A stretch of DNA of 7,696 nt from Spirochaetales bacterium. Its GTDB lineage: Bacteria > Spirochaetota > Spirochaetia > Treponematales > UBA12059. The stretch's first letter is position 1. Each line of letters begins with the position of its first letter. This document shows positions 1 through 5,422 of the stretch, one piece after another. The stretch lies in assembly GCA_004525355.1 (NCBI GenBank), contig SPCK01000088.1, forward strand, positions 1-7,696, given 5' to 3'. The position numbers and the translations under genes were made by a program. Under the pieces are notes generated by a model. It made no database searches. It had not been told where the DNA came from and worked only from the letters and a program-made list of their open reading frames with translations.

Positions 1-2
1 AA

Positions 3-143
3 GCCGAGACCGGGAGTCGCCTTCCGCTTGCCGGCATCCTGCCGGTTTCGCTCCAGGCCGCCTCGTTCGCTCGCGGCGCGTCCATGCGCCGCGCCCTTCG
101 CGTTCGCTCGGGACGCTCCTTCGGTTCGACTCCCGGTCTCGGC
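3..143. repeat. Palindromic multi-hairpin element bounded by tRNA 3'-end copies
   Basis: Bases 3-19 are an exact 17-base inverted repeat of 127-143. Both arms copy the 3' end (T-arm and acceptor strand) of the neighbouring tRNA-Thr. The right arm matches the tRNA over 21 bases (123-143), in the opposite orientation to the tRNA gene. The left arm matches over 19 bases (1-19 against 186-204), in the same orientation. Between the arms are two perfect hairpins: 31-35 with 41-45, and 72-79 with 86-93 (8 GC-rich pairs, 6-base loop). A 10-base direct repeat, cgttcgctcg, occurs at 64-73 and 101-110. No open frame of note is present. It resembles a dispersed extragenic palindromic repeat that has captured, or inserted at, a tRNA end. 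Whether it occurs elsewhere in the genome cannot be seen here. The left edge may be cut by the window. Confidence 0.7.
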
Positions 144-150
144 AGATATA

Positions 151-185
151 AAAAAGCGCGCCCCCTGACGGGAACGCGCCTTTTT
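151..185 (-). terminator. Intrinsic terminator after tRNA-Thr, probably bidirectional
   Basis: A GC stem pairs 156-160 with 175-179, continues with 163-165 against 170-172, and closes on a four-base loop. It is flanked by A5 (151-155) and T5 (181-185). On the minus strand the hairpin is followed by a run of U, which fits termination of the tRNA transcript just past its 3' end. The plus-strand T run would allow termination in the other direction too. Confidence 0.85.
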
Positions 186-186
186 A

Positions 187-259
187 AGCCGAGACCGGGA
201 GTCGAACCCGGTACCTGCGCATTACGAGTGCGCCGCTCTGCCAAGTGAGCTATCTCGGC
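187..259 (-). tRNA. tRNA-Thr (anticodon CGT)
   Basis: The minus strand folds into a full cloverleaf. It has a perfect 7-bp acceptor stem (GCCGAGA with TCTCGGC), a 4-bp D stem (GCTC/GAGC), a 5-bp anticodon stem (GCGCA/TGCGC) with loop CTCGTAA, and a 5-bp T stem (CCGGG/CCCGG) with loop TTCGACT. The anticodon CGT reads the threonine codon ACG. The discriminator base is T. No CCA is encoded, so the end must be added by tRNA nucleotidyltransferase. A promoter candidate lies just upstream and a terminator just downstream, so it appears to be a single-gene unit, although read-through from the Crp/Fnr gene is possible. Confidence 0.96.
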
Positions 260-271
260 GATGCGGGGATG

Positions 272-301
272 ACTATAGCGGAAAGTGGTCGCTCGCGGCA
301 A
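272..301 (-). promoter_or_regulatory. Candidate sigma-70 promoter of tRNA-Thr
   Basis: On the minus strand a -10 box TATAGT (272-277) lies 18 bases from a -35-like TTGCCG (296-301). Transcription would start a few bases before the tRNA 5' end at 259. The -35 matches consensus at four of six positions. Placement supports it, but no experiment does. Confidence 0.5.
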
Positions 302-329
302 GAGGAGATGAAAACAGGCAACCCGGTTC

Positions 330-980
330 TTATTTCTTTCTCTTGGAATTCACGAAGCGACTGAAATCGTTGATGTTTTTGACGACTACCTTGTCCTGGT
401 ATAGTTCCACACGGCGCTGATTGGAGAAATGTCCCAGAATTGTCTGGACGTCGTTCAGATTCATGCCTGCCCAGTGGGCCACGTCGTCGACGGTTACCTT
501 GAACTCGCGGCGGTCGCCGTCGAGCTCGGACGCGCCTTGGTTCATCGCTCCCTGAGTCTCGTGGAGCATCAAGAATACATCGGCGATCCTGGCTTGTGGG
601 TCTTCGAGGGTCAAGATCATGAAACGGCGCTTCTGGTCGTAGATTCGCTTGGCGAAGAGTCGCAGCAACCGTAGGGCGATCTGGGGATTGCCCATCATGA
701 GGATCTCGAAGTTGGCCCTGTTGAACTCCAGCACCTTGACGGTATCCATCGCGATGGCGGTCGCGGATCGTGGAGCGCCTTCGAGTATGGCCATTTCGCC
801 GAAAATCTCCGGAGCCTGGAGGATGTCGATGTTCTTTTCGATATCGCCGACGATCTTGGTGATGCGGACTCTGCCCGCCTGGATCAGGTAGAAGCTGTCA
901 CCGGGTTCAAACTCGGTAAAAATGAGTTCTTCTGGCTGGTATGTTCGCGCGAAGCGGCTGAAGCCGGCTAGATCGGACAC
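330..980 (-). CDS. Crp/Fnr-family transcriptional regulator with intact cNMP-binding motif
   Basis: A 216-residue protein of typical Crp/Fnr length. Residues about 10-115 form a cyclic-nucleotide-binding beta-roll. Its phosphate-binding cassette reads FGEMA (60-64), then PRSA (70-73), keeping the glutamate (E62) and arginine (R71) that contact the ribose and phosphate in family members known to bind cAMP or cGMP. A long dimer helix (about 98-135) leads to a C-terminal winged helix-turn-helix (about 160-200, FKVTVDDVAHWAGMNLNDV) for DNA binding. There are no cysteines, so an Fnr-type iron-sulfur sensor is excluded. The start is GTG at 980, chosen because GGGAGGAG (987-994) sits ideally before it. 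The upstream cNMP-TPR gene ends one base before this start, so the two are probably an operon with coupled translation. The ligand and target genes cannot be told from sequence. Confidence 0.9.
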   Translation of the reverse strand: MSDLAGFSRFARTYQPEELIFTEFEPGDSFYLIQAGRVRITKIVGDIEKNIDILQAPEIFGEMAILEGAPRSATAIAMDTVKVLEFNRANFEILMMGNPQIALRLLRLFAKRIYDQKRRFMILTLEDPQARIADVFLMLHETQGAMNQGASELDGDRREFKVTVDDVAHWAGMNLNDVQTILGHFSNQRRVELYQDKVVVKNINDFSRFVNSKRKK

Positions 981-981
981 G

Positions 982-2025
982 TCAGGCTCCTCCCATTGCG
1001 TTCATGGCTTTTTTTGCCTTGATGCGTGCGCTGGAGTCCTCGTCGCCGGGCATGGACACGACTTTCTTGTAAAAACCCTGTGCGCGGGCTGCATCGCCCT
1101 TTTTCTCCCATGATTGCCCCATGATGAAGAGGATGTCCGCCATGTCCGCGTGCCGCGGGTTCCGTTGTACTATGCCGGTAAAGTGCTGGATGGCCGCGTC
1201 CCACTGGGCCATCGCGAAGAGGCAGCGGCCCATGTCGAATTGAGCCTTGCCGGCGTATTCTTGATCGTCCGTCGCTTCTGCGATGCGCTTGAATTCCTTG
1301 AGCGCTTCCTGGTATTTCTCCTGGGTAAGGATGCTCACCGCGTTGTAATAGTCCTTGGCCACGTCCGAGATGGCCTGGCCGCTTGCGGCGGGAGCCTTGG
1401 GTTCGGGGGTGGCGACCGCGCTACTCGGAGCGGACGGCTTCGTCGTGCTGGTCCCGGCCAGCGGCGCGGGTCCCTTGCCGTCGCCGTAGCGCGCCAGGGA
1501 CGTTTCGGCCGTTTCCAGGAAGCGCCCCGCCTGTTCCGTCATGCGGCCGGAGGGGTAGTAGGTAAGGTAGCGGCTGAATACATATCGGGCCTGGGAGAAC
1601 ATGCGGTTTCGCAGATAGTACTCACCCGTCCGGAAAAGACCCGTCTCGGGATTGACAGAACTGGTATTTTCCATGAGGTTCTCCACCTGCTTGTGGATAC
1701 GCCTCAGTTGGTTCGAGAAGACCTTGAGCATCTTGATGATAATGCGGATGTTCGAAGCGGCGAATTGCTCGAATTCGGGTGCCGTGAATACCAGGATAGC
1801 TGCGTCTTGTAGGACAACGGCGTTCTCTTCTCGCGGGTAGCGGCCCATCGCGCTCTTGACGCCGAAGAATTCGCCGGTCTGTATGACCTCGTGTATGTCC
1901 TTGCCCGTTTCGATGTCGTTGTAGTTGAGGCTTACCCGGCCGCTTTGCAGGACGAAGACCTTGTCCCCTTGGTCGCCCTGGAAGTATATGACCGAATTGG
2001 CGCGGTATGTCCCTATCTTGGGCAT
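982..2025 (-). CDS. cNMP-binding-domain protein with C-terminal TPR repeats
   Basis: A 347-residue protein. Residues 1-115 are a cyclic-nucleotide-binding-like beta-roll, followed by a helix. Residues about 125-175 resemble a TPR-like helical pair (LFRTGEYYLRNRMFSQARYVF). Residues 181-218 are a low-complexity Ala/Pro/Ser/Thr linker. Residues 221-325 hold about three TPR units similar to those of YbgF/CpoB-type proteins (KYQEALKEFKRI, WDAAIQHFTGIV, ARAQGFYKKVV). There is no signal peptide and no helix-turn-helix, so it is probably a cytoplasmic protein-protein interaction factor rather than a DNA binder. The phosphate-binding cassette is degenerate: FFGVKS (53-58) replaces the FGE-x-A pattern, so the key glutamate is V56, although PR (64-65) is kept. 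The start is ATG at 2025, with GAGGGGAG (2029-2036) just upstream. The gene ends one base before the Crp/Fnr gene and likely works with it. The partner is unknown. Confidence 0.88.
   Translation of the reverse strand: MPKIGTYRANSVIYFQGDQGDKVFVLQSGRVSLNYNDIETGKDIHEVIQTGEFFGVKSAMGRYPREENAVVLQDAAILVFTAPEFEQFAASNIRIIIKMLKVFSNQLRRIHKQVENLMENTSSVNPETGLFRTGEYYLRNRMFSQARYVFSRYLTYYPSGRMTEQAGRFLETAETSLARYGDGKGPAPLAGTSTTKPSAPSSAVATPEPKAPAASGQAISDVAKDYYNAVSILTQEKYQEALKEFKRIAEATDDQEYAGKAQFDMGRCLFAMAQWDAAIQHFTGIVQRNPRHADMADILFIMGQSWEKKGDAARAQGFYKKVVSMPGDEDSSARIKAKKAMNAMGGA
987..994 (-). promoter_or_regulatory. Strong ribosome binding site of the Crp/Fnr gene, inside the upstream gene
   Basis: GGGAGGAG on the minus strand, six bases before the GTG at 980. 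It is encoded by the last codons of the cNMP-TPR gene (the Gly-Gly-Ala end). It fixes the GTG as the start and suggests translational coupling. Confidence 0.8.
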
Positions 2026-2084
2026 CGTCTCCCCTCGACATTCCTGTTTTGCATGGCGGGCAAGCGTCCGCCTCGCGTTCGTTC

Positions 2085-2114
2085 ATTATAGTACATGTCG
2101 GACGCGGATGCCAC
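2085..2114 (-). promoter_or_regulatory. Candidate promoter of the cNMP-TPR / Crp operon
   Basis: A perfect -10 box TATAAT (minus strand, 2085-2090) lies 18 bases from a -35-like GTGGCA (2109-2114, four of six matches). Transcription would start near 2078 and leave a leader of about 50 bases before the ATG at 2025. The leader holds a small GGCGG/CCGCC stem-loop. The 103-base gap after the amidohydrolase stop suggests that the two-gene unit is transcribed on its own. Confidence 0.6.
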
Positions 2115-2128
2115 TACTAGCGCTTCTG

Positions 2129-3349
2129 TCAACATTCAAAGGGCAGGTAATCAAGGCGCTTCTTGAAGCCAACCGCTGCACGGACCGATCGATAGAGGGA
2201 AAGTGGCGCTCCCTTGACCAACATGGGGCGATTGCCGACCGTCACCGTCTCCAGGCCCGTTGTGGGCATGAGCTCGGCAAAACGTTCCTCCGCGTATACC
2301 GGCTGCCCGTCGACCGACAAAAATTGTATATCCGCCATCGACGCGTGGGCCAGGTTTTCATAGGGGTCGGTATGCTTGGCCTTGAGAATCAGGACGTCGG
2401 CACGTTTGCCCGGTTCGATGGTGCCGATACGGTCTTGCATCCTGAAGGCCTTGGCGGGATTGATGGTTACCATGCGGAAAATAGTCTCCGCGGACAAGTC
2501 CTCTCCGTACAGCTTCCTGTAGATTTCGCGGGCGAATTTCATCTCAGCAAGGAGATTGATGGAACCGGTATGGGTCGAATCCGTCCCGAGGGCTACGTTG
2601 ATGCCGGACTTGAGAATCTTCCTGATCTTGCACGTTACGTTGAACATGAACAGGTTGGAAGCCGGGCACCACGAAATGGACGCCCCGGCCTTGGCCGTTT
2701 TGGCGATGTCCTCGTCCGAGAAACCGATGCAATGAATGAATAGATCGCGTTCGTCCATGCAGTCCAGGCGTTCCAGGATGCCGACGCCGTCCTGGGCTTC
2801 GGGATCGAATCCTTCCTCGAGGTGGGTGATGAAAGGCCAATCCTGCTCGGTAGCCAGGGCATGCTCGATCTCTATGCCCTGGCCCCATTTCAGGTCGTAG
2901 GAGGAACACTCATGGGCAAGCGCGTACTCCTTGATTACCCTGATGGGAAGGCGCGGTATGAAAGGATCGTTGATTTCGTGGGGGAAATGGTCGTTGACTG
3001 TGGCGACCCCGGAGAACAGGTTCTTGTACGCGGACAGGAAGTACATCGTCTCGACGTTCAGGTTGGCCCGCTCCTCGTAAACCGGCGAGGATTTGAGATC
3101 GGCGTCCCAATATGACCAGTTCACGTAGAAACGCTCGCCCTTCGGCCCGACGCGGGGGACGTAGTTGCCGCGTAAATGGTCATGGACATTGACAAGTGCA
3201 GGGTATATGAATGAATCGCCGCCCAGATCCAGCGTCGGTCCGCCGTTCCGGGACGAGGCCAAAGACGTTCCGGCGACGGACACGGTGCCGCGTTTCTGTA
3301 TTCCTTTTCCGGATACGATATCGGCGTTCGCCAGCGTATAATGCGTCAT
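2129..3349 (-). CDS. Amidohydrolase-superfamily metal-dependent hydrolase (cytosine deaminase / chlorohydrolase-like branch)
   Basis: A 406-residue cytoplasmic enzyme of the usual length for this superfamily, which hydrolyses or deaminates small molecules, often N-heterocycles such as purines, in a TIM barrel. The metal-site residues are visible in order: H56 and H58 in NVHDHL, H176 in FITHLEE, H206 in IHCIGF and D257 in LGTDST. Also present are the SWCPASNL motif (226-233) and the typical C-terminal signature TINPAKAF...IGTIEPGKRADVLIL (295-321), where the N- and C-terminal beta-sandwich resumes. The start is ATG at 3349, chosen because AAGGA (3359-3363) lies nine bases upstream. The frame stays open upstream to about 3600, and a GTG start at 3502 would add 51 residues, but these do not look like the family. 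The substrate cannot be named: the motifs fit deaminases of the SsnA/guanine deaminase/AtzA type in general. Confidence 0.87.
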   Translation of the reverse strand: MTHYTLANADIVSGKGIQKRGTVSVAGTSLASSRNGGPTLDLGGDSFIYPALVNVHDHLRGNYVPRVGPKGERFYVNWSYWDADLKSSPVYEERANLNVETMYFLSAYKNLFSGVATVNDHFPHEINDPFIPRLPIRVIKEYALAHECSSYDLKWGQGIEIEHALATEQDWPFITHLEEGFDPEAQDGVGILERLDCMDERDLFIHCIGFSDEDIAKTAKAGASISWCPASNLFMFNVTCKIRKILKSGINVALGTDSTHTGSINLLAEMKFAREIYRKLYGEDLSAETIFRMVTINPAKAFRMQDRIGTIEPGKRADVLILKAKHTDPYENLAHASMADIQFLSVDGQPVYAEERFAELMPTTGLETVTVGNRPMLVKGAPLSLYRSVRAAVGFKKRLDYLPFEC

Positions 3350-3358
3350 TGTCGTCCA

Positions 3359-3363
3359 TCCTT
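3359..3363 (-). promoter_or_regulatory. Ribosome binding site deciding the amidohydrolase start
   Basis: AAGGA on the minus strand, nine bases before the ATG at 3349. It favours this ATG over the GTG at 3502, which would prepend residues unlike the family. Confidence 0.6.
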
Positions 3364-3436
3364 GTATGAGGAGTCCGCGGGCTGCCCCGCCCATCCCCGC
3401 GTCAACTCCACAACATAATGTAATTACACGTTCAAA

Positions 3437-3468
3437 GCCGCATCCGGTAGGGGAATCCGGATGTTGGC
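3437..3468. other. Strong stem-loop upstream of the amidohydrolase
   Basis: CATCCGG (3441-3447) pairs perfectly with CCGGATG (3457-3463) around a nine-base loop. The stem extends with GCC (3437-3439) against GGC (3466-3468) beyond a wobble pair and a bulge. No T run follows on either strand, so it is not a standard terminator. If the amidohydrolase transcript starts above it, it would lie in the 5' leader. It could equally be an extragenic repeat. Confidence 0.5.
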
Positions 3469-3671
3469 ACAGGTCCACCATCTGTATTTCGGCTGAAATC
3501 ACCCAAAAATTGACCCAATACGCTTGGCTGTCCTGGTATGGGAGTCGTATTCGCCACCTTGAACTCCCCGCAGAGGGGCGAAGCGAAAAGTTCGGTCTGG
3601 ATTATTGCCGGCTCATGGATTACTATAACACATACATTTTAGAATTTGCGGCAAGGATCGCGATGTGTTCT

Positions 3672-3676
3672 AAGGA
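3672..3676 (+). promoter_or_regulatory. Ribosome binding site deciding the acetyltransferase start
   Basis: AAGGA eight bases before the GTG at 3685. It supports this start over the TTG at 3646, which would add 13 residues and lacks a similar site. Confidence 0.6.
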
Positions 3677-3684
3677 TAAAAGGT

Positions 3685-4194
3685 GTGATAAATATTCGGG
3701 AATATGAATTATTGACGCTGGAAACGGGAGCGTACCGGGATATCGAGCTTGATATCCTCAAGGAGACTCTTGCAGCATGGAAAGAAAGCCCGGGCAGCCC
3801 TTTTGAGCTCATAGAACTGCGTGATGGCCGTGTACTCGCGGGTTTTTGCCTGTATTACCGATCGCCCAATACCGAGTACACCTTTGATATCCATACGTTT
3901 GTCGTCGGCAGGGATTACCGAAACAAGGCGGTAGGCCCGCGCCTTCTCGAGCTTCTCGAGGAAGCAGTTACCCAAAAGACGCCTTATGCGGTGGTTCGCG
4001 TCGAAACGTCCCGGGTCAAGGAACATGCGATCGGGGACAGTTTCTACGGAAATAATGGATTCCAGACTATAGGTCATATCCCGGGGTTCTACGAAACTGA
4101 CAACGATTATTACATTTATGTCCGGTCAGCCTCAGTGAGCGCCAACGAGCCTACGGACCCGCCTGACCCAGAACCGGAATCCAACGCCGAATAG
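3685..4194 (+). CDS. GNAT-family N-acetyltransferase
   Basis: A 169-residue protein with the GNAT fold. Beta strands at about 40-60 (FELIELRDGRVLAGFCLYY) lead to strand 4 (FDIHTFVVGRDYR, 67-79). The acetyl-CoA pyrophosphate loop RNKAVG (79-84) begins helix 3 (PRLLELLEEAV). The usual R-x-x-G-x-G/A pattern has alanine in place of its first glycine. A strand (YAVVRVETSR, 101-110) and the motif B segment SFYGNNGFQTIGHIPGFY (119-136) follow; such a segment is common in GNATs that modify amino groups on small molecules or proteins. The tail from about 152 is rich in Pro, Glu and Asp and looks unstructured. The start is GTG at 3685, with AAGGA (3672-3676) upstream. The gene stands alone between divergent and downstream units. 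The substrate is unknown; codon use is somewhat less GC-rich than in the Bat-type genes. Confidence 0.85.
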   Translation: MINIREYELLTLETGAYRDIELDILKETLAAWKESPGSPFELIELRDGRVLAGFCLYYRSPNTEYTFDIHTFVVGRDYRNKAVGPRLLELLEEAVTQKTPYAVVRVETSRVKEHAIGDSFYGNNGFQTIGHIPGFYETDNDYYIYVRSASVSANEPTDPPDPEPESNAE

Positions 4195-4223
4195 CGGACT
4201 CGCTGCCGTCCCGGCGGCTTTCC

Positions 4224-4239
4224 GGCAAGCGCCCTTGCC
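4224..4239 (+). other. Short GC hairpin downstream of the acetyltransferase gene
   Basis: GGCAAG pairs perfectly with CTTGCC around the four-base loop CGCC. It begins 30 bases after the acetyltransferase stop. No T tract follows, so it is at best a weak or factor-assisted transcription end. Confidence 0.35.
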
Positions 4240-4269
4240 CGCTGGTCATGGAGCTGATGTCAAGCGACA

Positions 4270-4291
4270 GGGGGCAATCAGTCTTGCTCCC
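4270..4291 (+). other. Hairpin overlapping the candidate -35 box of the moxR operon
   Basis: GGGGGCAA (4270-4277) pairs with TTGCTCCC (4284-4291), eight pairs including one G-T wobble, around a six-base loop. The right arm is the candidate -35 box. The hairpin is followed by G and then C8 rather than T, which argues against an intrinsic terminator for the acetyltransferase gene. Confidence 0.4.
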
Positions 4292-4311
4292 GCCCCCCCC
4301 ATCCGTATACT
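4284..4311 (+). promoter_or_regulatory. Candidate moxR-operon promoter with a C8 tract in its spacer
   Basis: A -10 box TATACT (4306-4311, five of six matches) lies 16 bases from TTGCTC (4284-4289, three of six). Eight consecutive C (4293-4300) occupy the spacer. Transcription would start near 4318 and leave a leader of about 73 bases before the ATG at 4391. Gain of one C would give a 17-base spacer. The -10 is convincing and the -35 weak, so spacer length could matter strongly. Confidence 0.5.
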
Positions 4312-4390
4312 ATCGTGACCGTGAAATATCTTGGGAACGATCGGCGAGGCCGCTTCTGAGGGAGGCGCCGTCGTTCGGGATGGAGCGAAT

Positions 4391-5422
4391 ATGGAAGAGC
4401 GATCGGGTAATGCTGGCTTGACCGCGCCCGCTGATTTCGAGAGGGCACGGGATGTCGTGGCCCGGATCAGGAAGGCGATAGCCCTGCGGCTCGTCGGCAA
4501 GCGCGATATCGTGGACGGGATACTCACCGCAGTCATGTCCGACGGGCACGTGCTCCTCGAGGGCGTGCCTGGCCTGGCAAAGACTCTGGCGGTCCGTACA
4601 TTCGCAGCCGCGGCGGATCTCTCCTACCGTCGTATCCAGTTTACACCCGATCTCCTTCCCGGTGACATAACCGGTACCCTGTTCTATGAGGCCGCAGGTG
4701 GGCGCTTCGTGCCCCGGGAAGGGCCGGTATTTGCGAACATCGTATTGGCGGACGAAATCAACCGGGCTCCCGCCAAGGTGCAATCGGCCTTGCTGGAGGC
4801 CATGGAAGAGCGCCAAGTGACCATGGGGGACAAGACTTTGGCCCTGCCAAAGCCTTTTTTCGTACTGGCTACCCAGAATCCCATCGAGCATGAGGGTACA
4901 TTCCGCCTTCCCGAGGCCCAGCTGGACCGATTCATGCTCAAGCTCCTTGCCGATTACCCGGACGAGACTGAAGAGTTGCAGGTCGTTCTGGAGAATGCCG
5001 ACCGGACGCCCTGGGACGAAAGTGGGCGTACCGGGACATCTCACGTGCTTGACGTTGGTGACCTGGACACTCTCAAGGCGGCGGCGCGGGCGGTGCGCTT
5101 CGCGAAGGATGCCGTCGCGTACGCGGTGTCCCTTGTCAGGGCGACCAGGCCGCATGACGATACAGTCGCGCCGCAGGCCGTGCGCGAGGTGCGCCGCTAT
5201 ATTGAATACGGAGCCAGTCCCCGCGCTTCCATCGCCCTATATCGCGCCGCACGGGCCGGAGCCCTCCTGGATGGGCGTGACTACGTGCTTCCCGATGACG
5301 TCAAACGCGCGGCTCCAGCAGTGCTGCGCCATCGCATCGTTCCCTCCTACGAGGCCGAAGCCGAGCGAATCAGCGCAGAAACGATCGTACGGGGCATCCT
5401 GTCGGCGGTGGCGGTTCCCTGA
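4391..5422 (+). CDS. MoxR-family AAA+ ATPase
   Basis: A 343-residue protein, normal for MoxR ATPases, which act as chaperone-like machines that activate or assemble partner proteins, often VWA-domain proteins encoded beside them. Visible motifs are Walker A GVPGLAKT (58-65, K64), Walker B IVLADEIN (117-124), the family segment SALLEAMEERQVT (132-144), sensor 1 LATQNP (159-164) and LPEAQLDRF (173-181) with the arginine-finger region. The C-terminal lid includes ASPRASIALYRAARAGALLDGRDYVLPDDVK. All catalytic motifs look intact. The ATG at 4391 is chosen because GGAG (4382-4385) lies five bases upstream. A TTG at 4331 would add 20 residues without family likeness. The stop overlaps the next start by one base (TGATG), so it heads the Bat-type operon and probably acts on the VWA-type products downstream. 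Confidence 0.95.
   Translation: MEERSGNAGLTAPADFERARDVVARIRKAIALRLVGKRDIVDGILTAVMSDGHVLLEGVPGLAKTLAVRTFAAAADLSYRRIQFTPDLLPGDITGTLFYEAAGGRFVPREGPVFANIVLADEINRAPAKVQSALLEAMEERQVTMGDKTLALPKPFFVLATQNPIEHEGTFRLPEAQLDRFMLKLLADYPDETEELQVVLENADRTPWDESGRTGTSHVLDVGDLDTLKAAARAVRFAKDAVAYAVSLVRATRPHDDTVAPQAVREVRRYIEYGASPRASIALYRAARAGALLDGRDYVLPDDVKRAAPAVLRHRIVPSYEAEAERISAETIVRGILSAVAVP

Larger units (their letters stand above)
3350..3684. other. Intergenic region between divergent amidohydrolase and acetyltransferase genes
   Basis: These 335 bases hold no convincing gene. They are less GC-rich than the flanking coding DNA, mainly near 3600-3684. Visible structures are a strong hairpin at 3437-3468 and a second stem-loop at about 3559-3592, where gaact pairs with agttc around a cccc/gggg stem. 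A -10-like TATAAC lies at 3624-3629 and TAGAAT at 3640-3645, both on the plus strand towards the acetyltransferase and neither with a good -35. TTGACC at 3509-3514 has no good -10. No clear promoter for the amidohydrolase was found. The stretch at about 3480-3600 may derive from a mobile-element end (see findings), which is unproven. Confidence 0.5.

Noticed and set aside
3..19. A second tRNA gene ending at the left edge of the window
   Set aside because: Only 17-19 bases match the tRNA 3' end. From base 20 on there is no T-loop continuation, anticodon arm or acceptor 5' strand.
123..204. Classical tRNA attachment site of an integrated phage or island
   Set aside because: The copies lie within 200 bases, one is inverted, and no integrase or cargo gene lies between them.
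1114..1812. Plus-strand open frame (232 codons) across the cNMP-TPR gene
   Set aside because: It is antisense to a gene with clear cNMP and TPR sequence, has no family likeness of its own, and is best explained as a shadow frame.
2127..2132. Perfect TTGACA on the minus strand as -35 for the cNMP-TPR operon
   Set aside because: It is 36 bases from the TATAAT at 2085-2090, far too long for a spacer, and it overlaps the amidohydrolase stop codon.
3350..3502. N-terminal extension of the amidohydrolase from a GTG at 3502
   Set aside because: The added 51 residues are Cys/Gly-rich and unlike the family. The ATG at 3349 has a well placed AAGGA and starts the expected beta-sandwich.
3350..3684. Purine or other known riboswitch before the amidohydrolase or acetyltransferase
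   Set aside because: Hairpins are present, but I could not fit the conserved core of any riboswitch class I know on either strand.
4270..4300. Intrinsic terminator of the acetyltransferase gene
   Set aside because: The hairpin is followed by G and C8, not by a T tract.
4310..5155. Long minus-strand open frame (281 codons) across moxR
   Set aside because: It is antisense to a gene with complete AAA+ motifs, and its translation shows no recognisable domain. Long antisense frames are expected in GC-rich coding DNA.
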